Shown here: positions 1-7,200 of the stretch, piece after piece | Layout: each line of letters starts with the position of its first letter | How positions within the stretch are numbered: position 1 is the first letter of the stretch | DNA from: a virus | Length of the DNA: 23,585 bases | Virus record (IMG/VR): IMGVR_UViG_3300034092_002928 | Location: 1 to 23,585 of that record | Reading direction: 5' to 3' (one strand) | The notes under the pieces: generated by a model | Seen by the model: the letters and a program-made list of their open reading frames with translations, nothing else | The model's database searches: none | Told to the model about the DNA's origin: nothing | Program-made: the position numbers and the translations under genes

Positions 1-1
1 T

Positions 2-832
2 CGTGTTAAAGCTGCCGCGTTCATCGGAACACTTCAGGCGGGTTACACTAACTTCCACTATCTTCGTGATATTTGGAAAAGAACAACTGAGAAAGATGCA
101 TTAATTGGTGTATCTATGACAGGTATCGGTTCAGGTATTGTTTTGGGTTATGATATGAAAGAAGCGGCTAAAGTTGTTAAAGAGGAAAACTCAAGAGTTG
201 CGGAATTAATTGGTATTAACAAATCGGCTCGTACTACAACAGTAAAACCTGCAGGAACAACCTCATTAACTTTAGGAACATCATCAGGTATTCATGCCTG
301 GCACAACGATTATTACATCCGTAGAATTCGTGTAGGTAAGAATGAATCAATTTACCATTACTTAATTAATAATCACCCTGAATTGGTTGAAGATGAATTC
401 TTCCGTCCACATGATACTGCGGTTATTTCGGTTCCACAAAAAGCACCTGAAGGTTCAATATTAAGAACTGAAAGTCCGTTTCAACTATTAGAAAGGGTTA
501 AGAAAATCACACAAGAATGGATTAAACCTGGACATAGAAATGGTTCAAATAGTCACAATGTGTCGGCAACAATTAGTTTAAAACCTGAAGATTGGGAATT
601 AGCTGGTGAGTGGTTTTGGAATAATCGTGATTTTTACAACGGTTTATCTGTACTTCCGTATGATAATGGAAGTTATATCCAAGCTCCTTTTACTGATTGT
701 ACTAAAGAAGAGTATGAAAAATTATTTTCAAAACTACATTCAATTGACTTATCAAAAGTTATTGAATTGACAGATGAAACAGATTTAAGTGGTGAGTTGG
801 CGTGCGCTGGAGGAGGATGTATTATTACTTAA
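2..832 (+). CDS. nrdJ: Class II (adenosylcobalamin-dependent) ribonucleoside-triphosphate reductase, C-terminal part
   Basis: The reading frame is open from base 2, so the gene starts upstream of the window; the Met at 116 is internal, because the preceding codons continue the same conserved protein (…LIGVSMTG). About 276 C-terminal residues are present. The family reduces ribonucleotides to deoxyribonucleotides using B12, supplying DNA precursors in the cytoplasm. Visible hallmarks are the VSMTGIGSG stretch, the KPAGTTSLTLG loop with a following GIHAWH, the YIQAPF segment near the end, and a C-terminal CAGGGC (C-x4-C) pair matching the thiol shuttle that re-reduces the active site in monomeric enzymes such as the Lactobacillus RTPR. 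The radical-site cysteines lie in the missing N-terminal part, so intactness cannot be judged. Class II enzymes work with or without oxygen. The class is assigned from remembered family motifs; nrdJ is the conventional symbol. Confidence 0.88.
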   Translation, partial: RVKAAAFIGTLQAGYTNFHYLRDIWKRTTEKDALIGVSMTGIGSGIVLGYDMKEAAKVVKEENSRVAELIGINKSARTTTVKPAGTTSLTLGTSSGIHAWHNDYYIRRIRVGKNESIYHYLINNHPELVEDEFFRPHDTAVISVPQKAPEGSILRTESPFQLLERVKKITQEWIKPGHRNGSNSHNVSATISLKPEDWELAGEWFWNNRDFYNGLSVLPYDNGSYIQAPFTDCTKEEYEKLFSKLHSIDLSKVIELTDETDLSGELACAGGGCIIT

Positions 833-860
833 TAGTAATTATCTAATTAATAATAATAAT

Positions 861-896
861 GGGTGTGAAGTCATAAAAAAACTTCACACCTTTGTA
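861..896 (+). terminator. Rho-independent-type terminator after the reductase gene
   Basis: A perfect 10-base-pair stem, GGTGTGAAGT (862-871) with ACTTCACACC (881-890), can be extended by a G-U pair (861 with 891). It has a 9-base A-rich loop and is followed by TTTGTATTTA. It begins 29 bases after the reductase stop codon and is the strongest hairpin seen in the window. It probably separates the nucleotide-metabolism block from the endonuclease and baseplate genes. The T-tract is short and broken, so termination may be partial. Confidence 0.75.
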
Positions 897-902
897 TTTA
901 TA
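895..902 (+). promoter_or_regulatory. TATTTATA motif upstream of the GIY-YIG gene
   Basis: An 8-base TATTTATA directly after the terminator hairpin and 17 bases before the ATG at 920. The same octamer precedes three other genes in this window. A promoter element is an inference; the surrounding sequence is very AT-rich, so chance is a real alternative. Confidence 0.25.
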
Positions 903-919
903 TAATATATTACTATATT

Positions 920-1666
920 ATGATAATGTACATCTACAAGATAACAAATATAAAAAACAAAAAGTTTTATATTGGTAAAAGTAAAAATGTTGAAAAACGA
1001 TGGAAACAACATTTGTCGTTGGTTGGAAAAAAAAGACATCCATTATATGATGCAATAAAAAGTTATGGAATTGAAAATTTCAAATTAGAAATTATTGATT
1101 GTAATGAAGAAACAATGATAGACGAGTTAGAAAAAAAATGGATATTAGAAACTAATGCAATAAAACTTGGGTATAATATGACTGATGGAGGTACGGGAGG
1201 GGATACTTTTTCCAACAAATCTGAAGAATTAAAAAAAATTACAAGAGATAAATTAAGACAAATAATGAAAGACAATAACCCAATGTTTAACCCAATAATC
1301 AAACAGAAACTTAAAGAAATACAAAGCGGGGATGATTATAAAAATAAAATGTCGGAAATTGCGAATTCAAGACGTGAGGATTTTAAAGTAAAAGTTAGTA
1401 ATGGTTTAAAGTTAGCGTTAAAGTCATCTGAATTAAGAAAAAAATGGAGTGAATGTAAGATAGGTGATAAAAATGGGAGGTCATTAGGTACAATAATTGT
1501 TACGGATTTAAATGGAAATGAAACTAAATATGAAACAGCAAAAGATGCTGCAAAAAAATTAGTTGTTACCGCCCATTTAATTAGAGAACATTGTAGAAAT
1601 AAAACCACATTTCAAAGAGGGATATATAAAGGATGGAAATTTAGATTTGATGATAAAAAATACTGA
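920..1666 (+). CDS. GIY-YIG homing-type endonuclease with NUMOD DNA-binding modules
   Basis: A 248-residue free-standing homing-type nuclease. The GIY-YIG catalytic domain fills residues 1-95: YIY at 4-6, YIG at 17-19, the expected catalytic Arg at 27 followed by His 31, a probable metal-binding Glu at 71 in the ELEKKWI segment, and a closing GYNMTDGG. Residues about 119-133 (NNPMF…) resemble NUMOD3, and about 194-241 (dLNG…ETAKDAAKKL…GWKFRF) resemble a NUMOD1/IENR1 helix-turn-helix DNA-binding module. Such enzymes cut a target in related phages that lack the gene and are copied in during repair. It lies between the reductase terminator and the baseplate genes, and its last 17 bases overlap the next gene. 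The start could also be the second Met, at 926. All catalytic positions look intact. The target is not known. Confidence 0.9.
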   Translation: MIMYIYKITNIKNKKFYIGKSKNVEKRWKQHLSLVGKKRHPLYDAIKSYGIENFKLEIIDCNEETMIDELEKKWILETNAIKLGYNMTDGGTGGDTFSNKSEELKKITRDKLRQIMKDNNPMFNPIIKQKLKEIQSGDDYKNKMSEIANSRREDFKVKVSNGLKLALKSSELRKKWSECKIGDKNGRSLGTIIVTDLNGNETKYETAKDAAKKLVVTAHLIREHCRNKTTFQRGIYKGWKFRFDDKKY

Positions 1667-1871
1667 AGATTGGATAAACCAAGAGCGTGTTAAGAAAATT
1701 ATGATTAGTAATCATGAACCAACTGATTTTTATTTTGAAGATGGTAAAGTAGTTATGACTGAGTCATACCATATTAAGAGAGGTAGTTGTTGCGGGAATG
1801 GATGTAAAAATTGTCCTTATTCTCCAATTCACAAAAAAGGAAACACTACTATATTTATAGACAATGGCTAA
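1650..1871 (+). CDS. Small DUF5522-like cysteine-motif protein
   Basis: A 73-residue protein with the signature RGSCCGNGCKNCPY (residues 45-57), preceded by an FYFEDGKVVMTESYH segment; together these match my memory of DUF5522, a short family common in Bacteroidota. The four cysteines (47, 48, 52, 55) could bind a metal or an Fe-S cluster, but no function is established to my knowledge. The ATG at 1650 is chosen; a TTG one codon upstream is possible. The start lies inside the 3' end of the GIY-YIG gene (17-base overlap), and its 3' end overlaps the gp25-like gene by 8 bases, so it is probably translated together with them. It is longer at the N-terminus than the core motif and looks complete. 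A virion role is possible from position alone; a host-derived accessory gene is equally likely. Confidence 0.72.
   Translation: MIKNTEDWINQERVKKIMISNHEPTDFYFEDGKVVMTESYHIKRGSCCGNGCKNCPYSPIHKKGNTTIFIDNG
1852..1859 (+). promoter_or_regulatory. TATTTATA motif just before the gp25-like start
   Basis: TATTTATA followed by GACA and the ATG at 1864. The arrangement closely matches that before the HNH gene (TATTTATA, GAAT, ATG at 13211). Here it also encodes the C-terminus of the DUF5522-like protein. It may be a promoter element, or part of an SD-less A/T-rich ribosome entry site. Confidence 0.22.
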
Positions 1872-2334
1872 TGGTGTTACATATGGTATAAATTTTCCCT
1901 TCAGAGATTCACGAAGAGGTGACTATTTGGAGTTAACTGAATTTCAGTCTCAAGAAATTAAGGCGGCTTTGATACATTTGTTATTAACCAGAAGAGGATC
2001 AAGATATTTTTTACCAGAATTTGGTACTAGATTATATGAATTTTTATTTGAACCATTTGACGGATTAACATTTAACGCAATTGAATCTGACATTAGGGAT
2101 GCAATTGAAAACTTTATGCCAAATCTATTGGTTAATAGTTTAAGTATTACTCCTGCAGACCCACAAGAAGAGGTGGATATTGCGACAGGACAAAACTTGA
2201 TTGGGACCAGTGAATCATCAATATATAGATTTCCGGGTAAGGGTACTTCAGAATACACAGCAAAAATAAGAATAGATTACTCAACTAATGGGGCGACATT
2301 TGGTCAGAGTGATTTTGTAATTATCAATATTTAA
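1864..2334 (+). CDS. Baseplate wedge protein, T4 gp25-like
   Basis: A 156-residue protein of the gp25/IraD-like family. The N-terminal GINFPF, the central helix (LTEFQSQEIKAALIHLLLT), the RRGSRYFLPEFGTRLYEFLFEP segment at residues 43-64 and the following amphipathic helix match the family; the usual Glu-Pro pair of the core is at 63-64, but Phe follows where Arg is common. T4 gp25 has 132 residues. In T4 the protein sits at the inner ring of the contractile baseplate, joining wedges to the hub and the sheath start. It overlaps the upstream gene by 8 bases and is followed after 5 bases by the gp6-like gene, the usual pairing in contractile phages. No Shine-Dalgarno sequence is present before the ATG. 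Confidence 0.9.
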   Translation: MANGVTYGINFPFRDSRRGDYLELTEFQSQEIKAALIHLLLTRRGSRYFLPEFGTRLYEFLFEPFDGLTFNAIESDIRDAIENFMPNLLVNSLSITPADPQEEVDIATGQNLIGTSESSIYRFPGKGTSEYTAKIRIDYSTNGATFGQSDFVIINI

Positions 2335-2339
2335 ATAAG

Positions 2340-4178
2340 ATGGCGAATAACAGAATATCATATACTAGTAGAGATTATCAGTCAATAAGAACGGAACTTT
2401 TAAATTACGCAAAAACTTACTATCCTGATTTAATTCAAGATTTTAATGACGCCTCAGTGTTTACTGTTTTCCTTGATTTAAATGCTGCGGTTGCGGATAA
2501 CTTGCATTATAATATTGATAGAAGTATTCAAGAAACCGTTTTACAGTATGCTCAACAAAGGTCTTCAATTTACAACATTGCAAGAACATACGGGTTAAAA
2601 TTACCAGGTCAAAGACCATCAGTATCATTAGTTGATTTCTCAATTACGGTTCCTGCCTTTGGTGATAAAGAAGATGAAAGATATCTTGGAACTTTATCAA
2701 GAGGTTCTCAAGTTGTTGGAGCTGGTATTGTATTTGAAAATGTTTATGATGTTGATTTTGCGTCACCGTACAACGCTCAAGGATTTCCAAACAGATTAAA
2801 AATTCCAAACTTTAACGCTAATAACATATTAATTAATTATACAATTACAAAAAGAGAACTTGTTGTTAATGGTATCACTAAAGTGTTTAAAAGAGTAATT
2901 GGGGCAAATGATGTTAAACCATTTTTTGAATTATTTTTACCCGAAAAAAACGTCTTAGGTGTTACAAGTGTGTTATTAAAAAATGGAACTAGCTATACCA
3001 ACGTACCAACAACAGCGGAATTTTTAGGTTTAGATAATAGATGGTATGAGGTGGATGCTTTGGCTGAAGACAGAGTGTTTGTTGAAGACCCTACAAAAGT
3101 GTCTGACCAACCTGGTATTAAAGTTGGTAGGTACATTCAAACACAAGATAGATTTATTACTGAATACACACCCGAAGGATTCAAAAAGATGACATTTGGT
3201 GGGGGTACAAATACCGCTCAAGACCAATTAAACCAATTTACAACATTAGGTGCCACATTAGATTTACAAAGATATAGTAATAACCTTTCGTTAGGTGCAA
3301 CACTAACACCAAATTCAACTTTATTTATTCAATATAGAGTTGGTGGAGGTTTGGCAACAAACTTAGGAACAAATGTAATTAACTCTATTGGTACCGTATC
3401 ATTCTTTGTAAATGGTCCTTCCGAAACTACAAACTCATCGGTGGTTAATTCACTGAGGTGTGTTAACGTAACCGCAGCTGTTGGCGGAGCAGGTATACCA
3501 TCACTTGAAGAGATTCGAAACTATGTTTCATTTAACTTTGCAGCACAAAAAAGAGCGGTAACAGTTCAAGATTATGAATCATTAATTAGAAACATGCCAG
3601 CCCAATTTGGTGCACCTGCAAAAGTATCTATCACGGAAAATGATAATAAAATATTAATTCAAATATTGTCATATGATACTTCAGGTAAATTAACCAATAT
3701 TGTTTCAAACACATTAAGACAAAATATTGCGAATTATTTATCAAACTATAGGATGATGAATGATTATATTTCTATCTTTAGTGCAGAAGTAATTGATTTA
3801 AGTATGGACATTTCAATTGTTTTAGATTCCGCACAAAATTCAGGTCAAGTAATTTCAAGTGTCGTTGATAAACTATCGGCGTACTTTAATCCTCAAACAA
3901 GACAATTAGGACAAAATGTTTATTTATCTGAAGTTAGGAGTTTAATTCAAAATACTAATGGAGTATTAACAGTTGCTAATATTGATGTTTTCAATGAAGT
4001 TGGAGGACAATATTCTTCAGCTGAAACTTCTATGGTTTATGCAAACGAAGAAACAAAATTAATATTACCAGTTGACGACACAATATTTGCACAACCATCA
4101 CAGGTTTATCAAATCAGATACCCAAATAGAGACATTAGAGTTTCGGTTAAAAACTTCCAATCAGTAACTTTTTCATAA
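2340..4178 (+). CDS. Baseplate wedge protein, T4 gp6 / P2 gpJ-like
   Basis: A 612-residue protein, close to T4 gp6 (660). The N-terminus has the family pattern of a DYxSIRxELL helix, a DASVFTVFLDLNAAVADNL stretch and an ALxY-type dimer region (residues about 12-85). The C-terminal half carries the baseplate-J-like signature: a small Gly-rich turn, SLEEIRNYV, then RAVTVQDYESLI at about 405-416. In T4 two gp6 copies with one gp7 form the ring-forming wedge heterotrimer. The gene follows the gp25-like gene directly, supporting the call, and a gp7-like partner lies about 10 kb downstream. The TATTTAAATAAG before the ATG has no Shine-Dalgarno core. Confidence 0.9.
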   Translation: MANNRISYTSRDYQSIRTELLNYAKTYYPDLIQDFNDASVFTVFLDLNAAVADNLHYNIDRSIQETVLQYAQQRSSIYNIARTYGLKLPGQRPSVSLVDFSITVPAFGDKEDERYLGTLSRGSQVVGAGIVFENVYDVDFASPYNAQGFPNRLKIPNFNANNILINYTITKRELVVNGITKVFKRVIGANDVKPFFELFLPEKNVLGVTSVLLKNGTSYTNVPTTAEFLGLDNRWYEVDALAEDRVFVEDPTKVSDQPGIKVGRYIQTQDRFITEYTPEGFKKMTFGGGTNTAQDQLNQFTTLGATLDLQRYSNNLSLGATLTPNSTLFIQYRVGGGLATNLGTNVINSIGTVSFFVNGPSETTNSSVVNSLRCVNVTAAVGGAGIPSLEEIRNYVSFNFAAQKRAVTVQDYESLIRNMPAQFGAPAKVSITENDNKILIQILSYDTSGKLTNIVSNTLRQNIANYLSNYRMMNDYISIFSAEVIDLSMDISIVLDSAQNSGQVISSVVDKLSAYFNPQTRQLGQNVYLSEVRSLIQNTNGVLTVANIDVFNEVGGQYSSAETSMVYANEETKLILPVDDTIFAQPSQVYQIRYPNRDIRVSVKNFQSVTFS

Positions 4179-4247
4179 CAAGTTTATTTTATTTTTCTTT
4201 AGTTTATTATTTAGTAGTGTGGATGTCTTTAAAAATTCCGCATAAAC

Positions 4248-4255
4248 TATTTATA
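4248..4255 (+). promoter_or_regulatory. TATTTATA motif in the gap before the 1,761-codon gene
   Basis: This 92-base gap (4179-4270) is the longest within the structural block. TATTTATA lies 15 bases before the ATG at 4271 and runs into TATAAATT on the same strand, one base from the T4 late promoter octamer. A new transcript start for the downstream structural genes is plausible but inferred. No convincing hairpin was seen in this gap. Confidence 0.3.
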
Positions 4256-4270
4256 AATTAAAGTAACTTG

Positions 4271-7200
4271 ATGGGCCAATCGTATAGAATAAGAACGGAG
4301 TTAGGAATTAGTAAAACAATTAACATTCAACTTGATCAAGAGTTTGAATTTTTAGAAATTTTATCATTAAAACTCCAACAAGAAGATATCTACACAAAAA
4401 GTTGTGCGGAATATGGTGTTGTTGTTGGTAGAGTTACCGCAAATAACGGTTTTGGATTACCAAACGCCAGAGTTTCAATTTTTATACCTATTGAATCTGT
4501 AGATGAATCAAATCCAATAATTTCTAGTATATACCCTTACAAATCGCCAAATGACAAAAACGAAGATGGTTATAGGTATAACTTACTTCCATATGAACAA
4601 TCATATTCCGCACATGCTGCCACAGGGACATTACCAACAAGATTAGATGTTTTAACAGGTAGTACCGCAATTGAAATATACGACAAATATTATAAATTTA
4701 CGGTAAAAACAAACGAGAGTGGAGATTACATGATAATGGGGGTACCTCAAGGTAACCGTACATTAGTTATGGATGTTGATTTATCGGACATAGGTGAATT
4801 TTCATTAACACCACAAGATTTAATACGAATGGGACTTGCTAGTGAGGCTCAAGTTGCTGGTAATAGATTTAGAACATCAACGGACTTAACTTCTTTACCT
4901 CAAATTATTAATATAGTTAAAGATTTAGAAGTGTCGCCACTTTGGGGAGACCCTGAATTGTGTGATATTGCGGTTAACCGAGTTGACTTTGATTTAAGGG
5001 ACGAAGCAAATATTGATATCCAACCCACATCGACATTTATGGGGTCAATCTATTCGACTGCGGATAATTTTAGGATAAAAAAGAATGGTAAACCTCGTGA
5101 TAATATGGGCAATCTATGTTCATTAACGTCAGGTCCAGGCCAAATCATTGCAATAAGACAAACAATTTTTCAAGATTCTATTGGTAATCCAGTGTTAGAA
5201 TCATATCAATTGGAACAATCAGGTAATATTATCGATGGTAACGGTGTTTGGTTAACTGAATTACCAATGAACTTAGATTATTACATTACAAATGAGTTTG
5301 GTGAAAAAGTATTGTCAAACGACCCAACTTTAGGTATACCAACCAAAGCCAAATATAGATTTAAAATTAAGTGGCAACAACCAGCAACATTAACTGAACA
5401 AGTAAGAAGACCATATTATTTGGTGCCTAATGTTAAAGAATATGGTTGGTCAAATATTGATTCTGACCCAAATATTGATCCTAAACCAAATGTTAATCCA
5501 CCACCTAACCAATTAAAAAGTTCTTATTATTTTGGATTAGATTGGAGTGGATATACTAATGGATTTAGTACAACAACATCACCATCAAAACCAATTTCAG
5601 ATTATACCAATAGACTAAATGAAGTTATTGATTGTGAAGACACTTTTTATGAATTTCAATATAATAGAGTTTATACGGTATCAGGATTAATTGATGAGTT
5701 TAAAAATGGAGGTAGAGGTAGATTTATAGGTATTAAAGAAATTGATAGTCAAGAGTGTGATAGTAGTGTAAATAAATTTCCTGTAAATGAAGGGTTTAGG
5801 AATTTTGATTTATTGTATTTTATTTTTGCAATACTATTTCAAGTCATCCAAATTATTGGAACACCGTTATTAATTGTTTATCATTTTGTAGCGTTTCTTT
5901 GGAATAATTTTGCGGTTCCAATCATAGGATTACTTGCTACAATTGCTTTCAAAAACAGTGTTCAAGAAGGTGCCTTAGCAATTGCAATGGGTATTGCAGC
6001 CACAGGTTCTTTTGGTGCGACATTAGTTGCAATTGGACCTTTTATAATTAAGGCGGTATTGTGGGCGGCATTGGGAGTTGCAATTTTAGTGTTGGGATTA
6101 AAGATTAAATCATACAAATTTGGTAGGTTTAACTTGCCAATGATAACATATCCTGATTGTCAAGCGTGTGAATGTGACCCAGAAACAACAGCACCTGGTT
6201 CAGAAGATGGGACAAGTGAATCAATTCCATCTGAAGGATTAATAACACAATTATCAAACAATATATCGTATTATGAATCTATTGAAACAGGATTTTTAAA
6301 GGTTGGATTTAGTGATACAAATGCACAAATTAATGCCATTATGTATTCACAAGCTGTATCAGGAATTGGTGGTTATAATAACAACCCACAACTTTTTAAA
6401 TTACCACAATCTCAAGTCACAACAGTTGAAAATGGTGGTAAATATTATGCATATAGTATTACGTTACCACCAGGAGAAAGGGTTAATATCTACAACACCC
6501 GAAAAAAATATTTTGATGATGTTAACAAAATAAAAGTTACATTTAACTACCCTAGTAATGGTGGATATGATGTACCTCAATATCACTATGATAATACTTT
6601 AACTGTTTTATCAACACAAGATTTACAACCAGGAACATTATTAAGTTTTGTTAACCCAAGTAGAACAACTGATAAAAATTATTTGTGGACAGGATCGACA
6701 ACTATTGGTGGAGTAACTTTAAATGGTATTAATGGTGTTATTAAAAATGAACCATTTGTAGCCCGTACTTATTGGGCGACTACTCAAACAACAGAATCAT
6801 TTACTGATTATAGTATACCAAGTGGAGATTCACAATGTTTTTTAAGTTTAACTTTAGATATTCAAACTTCAGGTACAACAACTTATTTAGATTGTGTCGG
6901 TGTTAAATATACAACCACGGCAACAACAATAGGACCACATGTTATATCAAACTCAAATGGTATTGATATAAGTTCTATTGGTGGTAGTGCAACTTACAAT
7001 AATGCAAATATAATAAAAGGACAATCTTGTCAAAGATACATTTATCCGTCAGATATAGAGTATTATCAAGTGTTAACCGCAATAACTATAACAACTTCTG
7101 TTGTTGCGGGAGTAACGTATTATTCTTTACCTAATCTTGGTAGTGGACCTAGTTTTTGGCAAGAATTAAATTTACCAAATATGGGTTATCTATTAACCGA

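Noticed and set aside
116-832. ATG at 116 as the true start of the reductase gene.
   Set aside because: The same frame is open back to base 2 and encodes conserved reductase sequence before this Met, so the Met is internal.
4179-4270. Possible tRNA or structured RNA in the longest structural-block gap.
   Set aside because: The 92 bases are AT-rich with no cloverleaf arms or convincing hairpin.
5804-6100. Tape measure protein identity for the 1,761-codon gene, because of its length and hydrophobic block.
   Set aside because: It lacks the long helical or coiled-coil repeats of tape measures, most of it is Ser/Thr/Asn/Tyr-rich beta-type sequence, and it follows the gp25- and gp6-like genes instead of tail tube and chaperone genes.
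6303-6533. A 76-codon open frame on the + strand, and a similar one at 7668-7898.
   Set aside because: Both are alternative frames within the long 4271-9553 gene, with no domain, no separate start context and low-complexity translation.
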